From Acidimicrobiales bacterium (GTDB lineage Bacteria; Actinomycetota; Acidimicrobiia; Acidimicrobiales; UBA8190), in the NCBI GenBank assembly GCA_030042575.1, contig JASHZK010000128.1, positions 1-9,011 of the forward strand: a stretch of DNA of 9,011 nucleotides, read 5' to 3'. The notes below the pieces were generated by a model. That model ran no database searches. It was given only the letters and a program-made list of their open reading frames with translations, and was not told the DNA's origin. Every line of letters starts with the position of its first letter. Within the stretch, counting starts at the first letter, position 1. Positions 1 to 6,344 of the stretch are shown one piece after another. The translations under genes were made by a program, and so were the position numbers.

Positions 1-388
1 CCGAGCTCGCCGCTTTTGCTTCGGGGCCGGAGAGGGCCAGGTCCGTCCCCCCGGCGTAGCAGTCACGCCCGGCATTGGCGGCTGAGGTGTAGGCCTGGGA
101 GAGCAGGTTCGTGAGCTGATTGTCGGGAGTGGGCAGCTGCTGGTTGGCCGACAGGGCGTCGGTCACCAGGACGTCGCAGGCGGTGAGACGAGACCCCGAG
201 CTGTCGCTTTTCAGATCGGACAACCGCGACAGGTCCCCGGTGAGCTCCTGGGCGCTGGTACCGAAACCGGCGCTGCTCGCCCACGTGTGCACCTGCTGCG
301 CCATGGTGGGCGGCGTCCCGCTACAGGCGGCCAGGAGCAGACCGGAGCCCAGCCCCGCCAGGGCCGTCCGCCCCCGAGGGGGTCTCAC
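1..388 (-). CDS. Putative secreted lipoprotein, 3' end beyond window
   Basis: Unrecognised protein with a clear lipoprotein signal peptide. From the GTG start at 388 the N-terminus is basic (residues 2-7 include three Arg), followed by a hydrophobic stretch and a lipobox L-A-A-C with the lipidated cysteine at residue 22. Export and anchoring to the outer face of the membrane are therefore expected. About 107 mature residues are visible before the window ends, with no stop reached. The mature part is Ser/Thr/Ala/Gln-rich and helical-looking, with two further cysteines (in TACDV and RDCYAG) that could form a disulfide outside the cell. The start is fixed by a 4-base GTGA overlap with the stop of the upstream DUF3151 gene and by a GGAG-like ribosome site a few bases before it. 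It is the last visible gene of the tyrS operon. Function is unknown; the lipoprotein assignment is solid, anything more specific is not. Confidence 0.8.
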   Translation of the reverse strand, partial: MRPPRGRTALAGLGSGLLLAACSGTPPTMAQQVHTWASSAGFGTSAQELTGDLSRLSDLKSDSSGSRLTACDVLVTDALSANQQLPTPDNQLTNLLSQAYTSAANAGRDCYAGGTDLALSGPEAKAASS

Positions 389-822
389 CGGGCTCCGTCC
401 GCTGTCCGACCCGGGTCGAGCTGTCGGAGGAAGACGGCGCAGCGCTCGGCCTCGTCGGTCTCGCCGATGGACCGGGCGGCCCGCTCGAGTCCGGCCAGAC
501 ATCGAAGAAAGCCGCGATTCTCCGGCACCGACCAGCGCACGTAACCGCTCCCCCGCCAGCCCGCCTTGCGCAGGGCGTCGAGACCCCGGTGGTAGCCGAC
601 CCGGAAGTAGGCGTAGGCGTCGAGGTCGTCAGGGGCCAGCGTGCCGAGCTCGGCCCACCCCTCGGACCAGTCGGGATGGGCCCGCACCACGGAAGCCACC
701 GCCTCTCGCCGCTGGGAAGCCGGTCGGGCCAGGGCGGCGCCCATGGCTCGGGCCGCTCCCGGCGGTGGCGGGCTCAACGTTGTGTCGGAGGGGCCGGGCG
801 AGAGACCGAGGCCCTCGGTCAC
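385..822 (-). CDS. DUF3151 family protein
   Basis: A 145-residue protein that I recognise as the actinobacterial DUF3151 family, whose function is unknown. The family pattern is visible as an AHP...WAEL segment (residues 48-59), then AYAYFRVGYHRGLDALR (69-85), GWRG (88-91), NRGFLRCL (102-109) and IGETDEAERC (119-128), ending in LDP. This helical, TPR-like layout matches family members in order and length. The short N-terminal stretch LSPGPSDTTL also resembles the LGP..T.LP start of relatives, which supports the GTG at 822. A later ATG at 744 would give 119 residues and lose that motif. The 822 start lies in a GTGA overlap with the stop of the upstream small membrane ORF, and its own stop overlaps the lipoprotein start in the same way. 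The ORF remains open upstream into tyrS, but those codons show no family resemblance. Cytoplasmic; no signal peptide or membrane segment seen. Confidence 0.88.
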   Translation of the reverse strand: MTEGLGLSPGPSDTTLSPPPPGAARAMGAALARPASQRREAVASVVRAHPDWSEGWAELGTLAPDDLDAYAYFRVGYHRGLDALRKAGWRGSGYVRWSVPENRGFLRCLAGLERAARSIGETDEAERCAVFLRQLDPGRTADGAR

Positions 823-992
823 CGGTGGCCCCGGATGACGATCCGACCTCCATGACGCGGGCGGTGGGCGGCCCTGTGGGACGACCCTGCACCGGCCGGG
901 CCGCCGCCTCGGTGGACGAAGAACACGGTGGCCGAGAACATCGCCACCACGACCGCCACCACGACCAGAGCCAACACCGCCAGAGTGGCCAA
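819..992 (-). CDS. Small single-pass membrane protein (57 aa)
   Basis: Short ORF filling the gap between tyrS and the DUF3151 gene. It starts with TTG at 992, the only ATG/GTG/TTG in frame between the tyrS stop and the hydrophobic segment, preceded by a perfect AGGAGGT ribosome site (1002-996). Residues 2-26 are a continuous hydrophobic helix (ATLAVLALVVVAVVVAMF and on). The remainder, from HRGGG onward, is a soluble tail rich in Gly, Arg and His with no acidic residue. The positive-inside rule would place this tail in the cytoplasm. The stop TGA shares four bases (GTGA) with the start of the DUF3151 gene. Strong ribosome site, hydrophobic segment confined to one frame, and coupled stop/start together argue for a real gene. 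No family is recognised. It could be a helper of the DUF3151 protein or the lipoprotein, but this is only suggested by position. Confidence 0.72.
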   Translation of the reverse strand: MATLAVLALVVVAVVVAMFSATVFFVHRGGGPAGAGSSHRAAHRPRHGGRIVIRGHR

Positions 993-995
993 CCC

Positions 996-1002
996 ACCTC
1001 CT
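996..1002 (-). promoter_or_regulatory. Ribosome binding site of the small membrane ORF
   Basis: Read on the minus strand this is AGGAGGT, a full-length anti-Shine-Dalgarno match, followed by three G residues and then TTG. The spacing is slightly short (4 bases from AGGAGG to the start), but no other start codon lies in range. It is the main evidence for choosing TTG at 992. Confidence 0.65.
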
Positions 1003-1052
1003 CGTCGGCGACTCGGAGTCTCCCCGGACCGGCGGGACCCATGGCCGGAGCG

Positions 1053-2351
1053 CTATCCGAAGCGCAGGAGATGGTAGTCCCGCCTCCCCCGGCGCAGGAC
1101 CACGTAGCGATCGAGCAGAAGGTCGTCTCGCCCAAGCACCCGCTCGGGATCCGACTGGCGACGGTTGTTGACGTAGGCACCGCCCTGGCGCACCGTCGTG
1201 CGAGCTGCACTCTTGGACTTGACCAGTCCGCTGTCGACCAGGACGTCGACGAGCGAGAGCCCGGCATCGAGCTCGGAGCGCCGGCGATCGCTGGCGGGTG
1301 CCTCGGCGCACACCTCGAGCAGAGCGGCCTCGTCGAGGTCGCCGATGTCCTCGGAGTACAGCGCGGCGGCCGCCGCCTCGGCCCGGGCCGTCTCGTCGGC
1401 TCCGTGCACGAGGGTGCACACCGTGTGGGCCAGCGCCCGCTGGGCGGCCCGCCCCTCGGGACGCTCGGCGGTGGCCCGGTCGAGCTCGAGGATCTCCTCG
1501 TGGTCGAGGAACGTCAGGTAACGCAGGTAGTCGCCCACCACGGCGTCCTCGCTGCGCAGCAGGAACTGGTAGAGGGCATACGGACTGGTGCGCTTGGCGT
1601 CCAGCCACACGGTGCCCGCCTCGGTCTTGCCGAATTTGGTCCCGTCGGCCTGTACCACGAGCGGGGTGGTCAGCCCGTAGGCCTTGGCGCCGCGCACTTT
1701 GCGGACGAGCTCCACCCCCATGGTGATGTTCCCGAACTGGTCGCTGGCTCCCAGCTGCAACCGGCAGCCGTATTCGTCGTAGAGGTGCAGGAAGTCGTAG
1801 GCCTGCAGCAGCATGTAACTGAACTCGGTGTAGGAGACGCCCACGTCGGCGCGCTCGAGCCGGGCGCGAACCGACTCCTTCCCCACCATGTCGTTGACGG
1901 TGAAGTGCTTGCCGATGTCACGCAAGAACTCGATCAGGCCGGCCTGGCGCAACCAACGGCCGTTGTCCACCAGCAGAGCCGGCGCCACAGCGGTGCCCTC
2001 CATGTCGACGAAGCGCTCGAGCTGGGAGCCGATACCCTCGAGGTTGGCTCGCACCTGCTCCTCGCTCAGAAGCGGCCGTTCGGCCGCCTTGCCGCCGGGG
2101 TCGCCGATCATGCCGGTGCCGCCGCCGGCCAGGGCGATGGGACGGTGCCCGGCCAGCTGCAGACGGCGCAACAGGCACACCTGGAGCAGGGAGCCGATGT
2201 GCAGACTGTCGGCGCTGGGGTCGAAGCCGATGTAGGCGGTCACCGCCTCTTCCCGCAGGAGCTGGCGCAGCCCGGTGCCTGTCTCCTGGAACCAGAGGTG
2301 GCGAAATTCCAGGTCCTCCACCAGCTCGGGGCGAAGGGCCGAGGTGCTCAC
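1053..2351 (-). CDS. tyrS: Tyrosyl-tRNA synthetase
   Basis: Class I aminoacyl-tRNA synthetase that activates tyrosine with ATP and charges tRNA-Tyr in the cytoplasm. Numbering from GTG at 2351 gives 432 residues, close to the usual length of bacterial TyrRS. The Rossmann catalytic domain shows the HIGH-type signature LHIGSL (50-55), the [13 protein letters not shown] loop (76-88), the tyrosine-site segment [14 protein letters not shown] (174-187), GASDQFGN (201-208) and the KMSKS-equivalent KFGKT (239-243). A helical anticodon-binding part follows. The C-terminus is an S4 RNA-binding domain (about 365-430, with [11 protein letters not shown] and [10 protein letters not shown]). All key motifs are present, so the enzyme should be active. 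An in-frame TTG at 2354 is an equally possible start: GGGAG lies 6 bases before the TTG and 9 before the GTG. The longer ATG-like extension upstream (to 2429) looks like translated spacer. It heads the minus-strand operon. Confidence 0.97.
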   Translation of the reverse strand: MSTSALRPELVEDLEFRHLWFQETGTGLRQLLREEAVTAYIGFDPSADSLHIGSLLQVCLLRRLQLAGHRPIALAGGGTGMIGDPGGKAAERPLLSEEQVRANLEGIGSQLERFVDMEGTAVAPALLVDNGRWLRQAGLIEFLRDIGKHFTVNDMVGKESVRARLERADVGVSYTEFSYMLLQAYDFLHLYDEYGCRLQLGASDQFGNITMGVELVRKVRGAKAYGLTTPLVVQADGTKFGKTEAGTVWLDAKRTSPYALYQFLLRSEDAVVGDYLRYLTFLDHEEILELDRATAERPEGRAAQRALAHTVCTLVHGADETARAEAAAAALYSEDIGDLDEAALLEVCAEAPASDRRRSELDAGLSLVDVLVDSGLVKSKSAARTTVRQGGAYVNNRRQSDPERVLGRDDLLLDRYVVLRRGRRDYHLLRFG

Positions 2352-2511
2352 CAACGTGCACTCCCGGGGCCACCGAGTGGGCTGCGGGTCGCCGTCATGG
2401 CGCCACACCCTACGGGACGGACCCGCCACACCCGAGACGAGCGCGTCGAGACCGACGAAGGAGGACGAGGCGAAAGGGGCCCCCCGGACGCGCCCCGGTA
2501 CGCTGGCCCGG
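2352..2511. promoter_or_regulatory. Divergent promoter region, tyrS / yyaL-like gene
   Basis: 160-base spacer between two divergently transcribed genes, so it must hold promoters for both. On the minus strand a TAGGGT hexamer (2412-2407) fits the TAnnnT form of a -10 box and would give a tyrS leader of roughly 50 bases. I see no convincing -35 partner. That leader is too short for a T-box riboswitch and no T-box-like motif is visible. On the plus strand the candidate -10 is listed separately. An AGGAGG at 2460-2465 has no start codon at a usable distance and is probably chance. Confidence 0.5.
2499..2504 (+). promoter_or_regulatory. Candidate -10 box for leaderless transcription
   Basis: TACGCT matches the TAnnnT form of the actinobacterial -10 element. 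It ends seven bases before the GTG at 2512, so transcription would begin at or within a base of the start codon. No Shine-Dalgarno precedes that GTG, which fits a leaderless message, common in Actinomycetota. No clear -35 is seen. A single hexamer in GC-rich DNA is weak evidence alone. Confidence 0.4.
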
Positions 2512-4614
2512 GTGGGAGAGACGAACCGACTGGCCGGCGAGACCAGCCCGTACCTGCGCCAGCACGCCGAGAACCCGGTCGACTGGTTCGCCTGGGGTGA
2601 CGAGGCCTTTGCCGTCGCACGGGACCGTGACGTCCCGGTGTTCCTGTCCGTCGGCTATTCGGCCTGTCACTGGTGCCACGTCATGGCCCACGAATCGTTC
2701 GAAGACGACGAAGTGGCTGCCGTCCTGAACGCCGGGTTCGTGCCCGTGAAAGTGGACCGTGAAGAGAGACCCGACGTCGACGCCGTCTACATGGCCGCCG
2801 TCCTGGCCCAAAACGGTCAGGGCGGCTGGCCCATGAGCGTCTTTCTCACCCCCGACGGCCGTCCCTTTTTCGCCGGCACCTACTTCCCCCGGCGCGACCG
2901 GGTCGGGCTGCCGGGGTTCCGACATCTGCTGGAATCGGTCTCAGAGGCCTGGGCCGAGCGGCGCGCCGAGGTGGAACGCCAGGCCGACGACCTGGCGGCG
3001 GCGGCCGCCCGTCAGGCCGGTGCCGGACTGGCCCAGGCCCCGGCCAACAGCTCGCACCGGCTGTCGCCCGTGGCCGTGGCCGCGGCCGTAGCCCGCCCGC
3101 CCTGGCGGGACTGGCTGGAAGCGGCGTTGTCCGAGATGTCGGACCGCTTCGACCAGTCCTGGGGCGGCTTCGGCCCCGCCCCCAAATTCCCCCAGCCGGG
3201 TCTCATCGAGCTGTGCCTGCGCCACCACCGCTCGACCGGTCAGTCCCAGTCGCTCCACATGGCACGGCACACCTTGCGGGCCATGGCCGCCGGCGGCATC
3301 CACGATCAGCTCGGTGGCGGCTTCTGCCGCTACGCCACCGACCGCAGGTGGACGGTCCCGCACTTCGAGAAGATGCTCTACGACCAGGCCGGCCTGTTGC
3401 GGGCCTACGTGCACGCCTGGACGGTGACGGCCGACCCGCAGTGGCTCCAGGTCGCACAAGACGTGGTGGCTTACGTCCTGCGCGACCTGCGACACCCAGC
3501 CGGCGGTCTGTTCTCGGCCGAGGACGCCGACTCCGAAGGCGAGGAAGGCCGTTTCTACGTGTGGAGCCTAGGGGAATTCGAAGCGGTGCTCGGCGCGGAG
3601 GCGCCGGCGGCGGCGCTCCACTTCGGCCTGGCCGCCGGCCCCAACTTCGAGGGGCGCAACATCCTGCGGCTGGCTCTGGACACGCCGCTCGTGCGCGGTA
3701 CCGAGGTGCAGCGGTGGCGTGACGCCCTGTTCCAGGCGCGTTCTCATCGAGTGCGCCCCCAACTCGACGACAAAGTGCTCACCGAATGGAACGCCATGTT
3801 CTGCTCGGCTCTGGCCGAGGCGGCCGCCGCCACCGGTCGCCGGGAGTGGAAACGGGCGGCCGAGTCGGTGGGCCGCTTCCTGCTCGACAACCTGCGCGAC
3901 GACCGGGGGCGATGGCTTCGGTCGTGGCAGGGCGGCAGGGCCCGGCACCTCGGCTATGCCGCCGACTATGCCTGGCTGGTGGATTGCTTCACCCGACTGG
4001 CCGAGCTCAGCGGGCGCCGCCAGTGGTTGGACCAGGCCCGCCTGGCGGCCGACGGACTGTTGGCCCTGTTCCATCCGGACGAGGGCCCGTTGCGCACCAC
4101 CGGCGAAGACGCCCCGGCACTGATCGTGCGGCCCACCGAGGTCCTCGACGACGCCACCCCGTCGGCTACCGCGGTGGCCGGCGCCGCCCTGCTGCGGCTG
4201 GGTTCGCTCTGCGCCGAGGACCGTTTTCGTCAGGCGGGCACCGGACTGCTCCACAGCCTCGACGCCGTCGTCGAGCGCCTCCCGCTGGCCGGCGCCTGGG
4301 CCCTGGCCGCCACGGAGCTGGTGTCCGAGGGGATCGTCGAGGTGGTGGTGGCCGGCGACCGGCCCGACCTCCTGCAGGCGGTGCGCGCCCGCTACGAGCC
4401 CACCGTGGTGCTGGCCTGGGGGGAACGGGACCAGTCGGGGCTGTGGGAGGGGCGGGTCGACGGCCTGGCCTACGTCTGTCGCGACCGGGTGTGTGCCTCG
4501 CCGGCTGACAGCGTGGATGCACTCGAGGACCGTCTCGATGCAGCCACGGGCCCGGCGATGGCCGCCGGTCGGCGGGCCGCGGACAGCGCCGGTCCGACCA
4601 CGGCGAGCCCGTGA
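2512..4614 (+). CDS. YyaL/DUF255-type thioredoxin-domain protein
   Basis: 700-residue protein of the DUF255 (YyaL, SPATA20-like) family, full length for the family. Residues 1-165 form a thioredoxin-like domain. It opens with the family signature [21 protein letters not shown] (key N5, P13-Y14-L15, H18, N21-P22, W25), has the redox-type motif C52-H-W-C55 and carries the cis-proline segment GGWPMSVFL with P107. The rest is an (alpha/alpha)6 six-hairpin barrel like N-acylglucosamine 2-epimerases and glycosidases. It shows [26 protein letters not shown] followed by [35 protein letters not shown] and [11 protein letters not shown]. The C-terminus keeps the family cysteine pair (VCRDRVC). The substrate of this family is not established, and sugar or redox activity is inferred from fold. 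Cytoplasmic, no signal peptide. The GTG at 2512 places the family signature at the N-terminus; codons further upstream look like spacer. Its stop overlaps the next gene by GTGA. Confidence 0.94.
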   Translation: MGETNRLAGETSPYLRQHAENPVDWFAWGDEAFAVARDRDVPVFLSVGYSACHWCHVMAHESFEDDEVAAVLNAGFVPVKVDREERPDVDAVYMAAVLAQNGQGGWPMSVFLTPDGRPFFAGTYFPRRDRVGLPGFRHLLESVSEAWAERRAEVERQADDLAAAAARQAGAGLAQAPANSSHRLSPVAVAAAVARPPWRDWLEAALSEMSDRFDQSWGGFGPAPKFPQPGLIELCLRHHRSTGQSQSLHMARHTLRAMAAGGIHDQLGGGFCRYATDRRWTVPHFEKMLYDQAGLLRAYVHAWTVTADPQWLQVAQDVVAYVLRDLRHPAGGLFSAEDADSEGEEGRFYVWSLGEFEAVLGAEAPAAALHFGLAAGPNFEGRNILRLALDTPLVRGTEVQRWRDALFQARSHRVRPQLDDKVLTEWNAMFCSALAEAAAATGRREWKRAAESVGRFLLDNLRDDRGRWLRSWQGGRARHLGYAADYAWLVDCFTRLAELSGRRQWLDQARLAADGLLALFHPDEGPLRTTGEDAPALIVRPTEVLDDATPSATAVAGAALLRLGSLCAEDRFRQAGTGLLHSLDAVVERLPLAGAWALAATELVSEGIVEVVVAGDRPDLLQAVRARYEPTVVLAWGERDQSGLWEGRVDGLAYVCRDRVCASPADSVDALEDRLDAATGPAMAAGRRAADSAGPTTASP

Positions 4615-5393
4615 GCGACGACGACCTGGACCGGCGATCCCGTCGGGGTCGCCGGGGACGCCATCATGTCCGCCGGAGTGGGCCCGACGAGATCCGCCGG
4701 CGCCGGCGGCGGCTTCCCGCCGCCCTCGGGGGCACGAGTCGTTTGCTGGTGTTGGCCGTCGGCCCGGAGGACACCACCGCCGTCGATCTGCACAGCGGCG
4801 CCTTCGTGCGGTTGCGGACGGAAAGAGCCGGCGCCGAGCAGGGGGCGGCGCAGAGGTCCACGCCACCCGCTGACGGACAATTCCTCCTGCCCTTCGATGT
4901 GGTCGATGCCACGTTGGCCGAGGATCCCGAGCGCGACGACCCCGCTCAGCCCGAGGCGGTGACCGTGACCGGCCCGCCCGACCTGGTGGGTGCCATGCGG
5001 GGACGGAGGACCCGGCGACTGTTGAAAGGACTGGTGGCTCCGCCCGAGCAGCACCTGCTCGGATTCGCCGGATCGGCCGCCCCCTACTGGGAGTTCCACG
5101 GCATGCGGCCATCGGTGGCCCTGGTCATGCCGACCCGGGGGCCGGTGCTCTTTCGGCGCCAGGAGGACGACTCGGTGTGGGCGCGCTTCGGCTGGCCCCG
5201 TAGCGACCACTGGCTCCCGGTCGAGGACCGCCGAGCGCTCGCCTGTGTGTCAGCCGCAGGCCTCGACCGTCTGTGGGGCCGGAGCTTGGCCGGGGCCCTG
5301 GGCTTCCAGCCCTACTACGTGTTGGTCACGGTGAGCCGTCCGCGCCACGGCCACTGCTACAAGACGGTGGCCGCGCTGCTCCCCAGGCCCTGA
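4611..5393 (+). CDS. Unrecognised 260-aa protein coupled to YyaL-like gene
   Basis: No family recognised. The GTG start at 4611 lies in a GTGA overlap with the stop of the DUF255 gene, so the two are probably cotranscribed and translationally coupled. The N-terminus is extremely basic: 15 arginines between residues 8 and 34, including six in a row at 29-34. This suggests binding to nucleic acid or another polyanion, or simply a disordered tail. From about residue 43 there is an ordered-looking alpha/beta region ([20 protein letters not shown]), an acidic Pro-rich linker around 103-116, and then a well-structured C-terminal half. That half is rich in aromatic residues: [10 protein letters not shown] (157-165), [18 protein letters not shown] (190-207), [11 protein letters not shown] (231-241) and [13 protein letters not shown] (247-259). 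No signal peptide or membrane segment. Composition matches its neighbours. Being tied to yyaL suggests a shared task, but no function can be named. Confidence 0.85.
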   Translation: MSDDDLDRRSRRGRRGRHHVRRSGPDEIRRRRRRLPAALGGTSRLLVLAVGPEDTTAVDLHSGAFVRLRTERAGAEQGAAQRSTPPADGQFLLPFDVVDATLAEDPERDDPAQPEAVTVTGPPDLVGAMRGRRTRRLLKGLVAPPEQHLLGFAGSAAPYWEFHGMRPSVALVMPTRGPVLFRRQEDDSVWARFGWPRSDHWLPVEDRRALACVSAAGLDRLWGRSLAGALGFQPYYVLVTVSRPRHGHCYKTVAALLPRP

Positions 5394-5426
5394 GCGGTGC
5401 CAAGAGAACCTCGGTGGCTCCACGGC

Positions 5427-5446
5427 GGCGCCGACGAGGCGGCGCC
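5427..5446. terminator. GC hairpin between convergent genes
   Basis: Perfect 7-base inverted repeat GGCGCCG / CGGCGCC with a 6-base loop, inside the 55-base spacer between two genes that end facing each other (stops at 5393 and 5449). The position is right for a bidirectional terminator. There is no T-run on either side, so if it terminates it is of the U-poor kind seen in high-GC bacteria. Short GC palindromes arise easily in such DNA, so the call rests on position. Confidence 0.45.
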
Positions 5447-5448
5447 CG

Positions 5449-6138
5449 TCAGCGGGCGGTGCGTCCGGAGAGCAGCGATCCCGAGGCCAGGTCCTCGGCC
5501 ATGGCCCACCCGAAGGTCACCAGGCGATCGCCCTGGGCGGCCTTGACGGTGACGAACAGGGCCGCCACCCCGTCGCCCGGCACCTTCACCTTGGGCCCGT
5601 CGAAATCGAGGGTCCCGGTGGCGGCCCCGTCACCGGCCAGGACGAAGGAGCGGTCGTCGATTCGGCCCTCGGCGCCGAAGCGCTTGGCCAGACGACGTCC
5701 CCAGGCCCGCTCCTCACCGGTGGGCTTGTGGTCGGGTCGGGGAACCACCTCGGACAGTCCCCCGAAGGCCTGGTACCCCTGAGGAGCCGAAAGACGCGTC
5801 CCCACGAGCACGTCCTCGTCGGGGAAGGCCAGCAGGGCCCGGCGATACTGGTCCCCGAGCATGAGGCGCAGGACCTGATCGGCCTTGGCCGTGCGGTCCA
5901 CGGTGGCCAGCCCGATGAGCAGGGAGGGCGTCCCTCCGATCCGTTCCAGGGTCGAGAAGGAGTACCCCCGCAGCTTGGTGCCTTCCCGGGCGTGGGTGGC
6001 CAGCACCCACTCTTCGCACTGCTTGGACAGGAAGCCGATGTCGAAGCCCGGCTCCCGGTCCACGCAAAGGTCGGCCATCTCGGCCAGCTCGGCGTCGCTG
6101 AGGGCTGTGCAGTCCTTGGTCCCGACCTGAAACGACAT
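5449..6138 (-). CDS. Conserved-looking hypothetical protein, 229 aa
   Basis: No family securely recognised. ATG at 6138 is preceded by AGGAGGTG (6156-6149), a strong ribosome site with 10 bases between the end of that match and the ATG. The reading frame extends further up to 6207, but those codons lie before the ribosome site. The N-terminal two thirds look like one alpha/beta domain. It has a helix LSDAELAEMADLC, a strand segment GTKLRGYSFSTLERIGGTP and LLIGLATVDR, a helix with LGDQYRRALLAF, then DEDVLVGTRLSAPQGYQAF and the loop VVPRPDHKPTGEERAWGRR. The strand-helix order and the GY.F..L..I.G.P..L segment are loosely reminiscent of GNAT acetyltransferases, but I do not see a convincing acetyl-CoA loop. 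The tail (about 175-229) looks like a separate beta-rich part. Cytoplasmic, no signal or membrane segment. It lies downstream of dnaE on the same strand, 206 bases away, so its own promoter is likely. Confidence 0.82.
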   Translation of the reverse strand: MSFQVGTKDCTALSDAELAEMADLCVDREPGFDIGFLSKQCEEWVLATHAREGTKLRGYSFSTLERIGGTPSLLIGLATVDRTAKADQVLRLMLGDQYRRALLAFPDEDVLVGTRLSAPQGYQAFGGLSEVVPRPDHKPTGEERAWGRRLAKRFGAEGRIDDRSFVLAGDGAATGTLDFDGPKVKVPGDGVAALFVTVKAAQGDRLVTFGWAMAEDLASGSLLSGRTAR

Positions 6139-6148
6139 GGGAGTGGCC

Positions 6149-6156
6149 CACCTCCT
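6149..6156 (-). promoter_or_regulatory. Ribosome binding site deciding start at 6138
   Basis: On the minus strand this reads AGGAGGTG, an eight-base match to the 16S rRNA 3' tail, ten bases before the ATG. It fixes the start of the 229-residue protein and excludes the longer frame opening at 6207. Confidence 0.6.
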
Positions 6157-6263
6157 GGCTGCCCGGGGTCCCTCCAGGATACTGCGCCCGCGCGCGGGGT
6201 TCCCCATCGAGAGGTCCGCCCCTCCCAGATACCAGGCCCTTCAGCCGACCTCGATCGACACCG

Positions 6264-6281
6264 GGCGCCGCCGCCGGCGCC
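6264..6281 (-). terminator. GC hairpin downstream of dnaE
   Basis: Perfect 7-base inverted repeat with a 4-base loop, about 64 bases after the dnaE stop. Its stem sequence, GGCGCCG / CGGCGCC, is identical to that of the hairpin at 5427-5446. No T-run follows on the minus strand, so terminator function is plausible by position but unproven. Confidence 0.35.
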
Positions 6282-6302
6282 GTCCGACGCTCCGCCCCCG
6301 GC

Positions 6303-6342
6303 CCCAGTGCCCAGTGCCCAGTGCCCAGTGCCCAGTGCCCAG
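6303..6342. repeat. Heptamer tandem array (CCCAGTG)5.7, G-quadruplex motif on minus strand
   Basis: Five perfect head-to-tail copies of CCCAGTG (6303-6337) plus five bases of a sixth, with an extra C before the first copy. All copies are identical, as expected of a young, slippage-prone microsatellite. Read on the minus strand it gives six G-tracts of three or four G, each separated by CACT, satisfying the G3-N1-7 quadruplex pattern with two tracts to spare. The first G-tract begins five bases after the dnaE stop codon, so the array lies in the 3' untranslated part of the dnaE message. It may act in mRNA end formation or stability, or be neutral. Its copy number could vary among strains. Confidence 0.9.
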
Positions 6343-6344
6343 CG

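Larger units (their letters stand above)
6139..6344 (-). promoter_or_regulatory. Intergenic region dnaE to 229-aa gene
   Basis: 206 bases without a gene. In minus-strand order it holds the heptamer array/G-quadruplex motif right after the dnaE stop, a GC hairpin at 6281-6264, a TATCCT hexamer (6181-6176) that could be a -10 box for the next gene (no good -35 found), and that gene's ribosome site. It can serve both as the dnaE mRNA end and as the promoter region of the next gene. No small ORF or RNA gene is evident. Confidence 0.5.

Noticed and set aside
823..1608. N-terminal extension of the DUF3151 frame up to 1608
   Set aside because: It would overlap tyrS by over 500 bases, and the extra residues are Arg/Gly-rich noise. 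Family alignment and the GTGA overlap place the start at 822.
2352..2429. 26-residue N-terminal extension of tyrS to the start at 2429
   Set aside because: The extra residues do not resemble TyrRS, and a GGGAG ribosome site lies just before the GTG/TTG pair at 2351/2354.
2352..2430. T-box or other riboswitch in the tyrS leader
   Set aside because: The leader is short and lacks a T-box-like sequence or a terminator/antiterminator pair.
120..2600. 826-codon open frame on the plus strand opposite tyrS and its operon
   Set aside because: Antisense to tyrS and DUF3151, whose motifs are unmistakable. Its translation is low-complexity Arg/Pro/Gly/Ser with no domain, typical of mirror frames in GC-rich genes.
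4681..4720. GC-rich inverted repeats (GCCGGCGCCGGC type) within the 260-residue gene
   Set aside because: Explained by Arg and Ala codons (CGC, CGG, GCC) in coding sequence; no positional sign of regulatory use.
3568..5112. 514-codon open frame on the minus strand opposite the YyaL-like gene
   Set aside because: Overlaps two convincing plus-strand genes, has biased composition and no recognisable motif. The same applies to the smaller minus-strand frames around 2410-3495 and 4470-5210.
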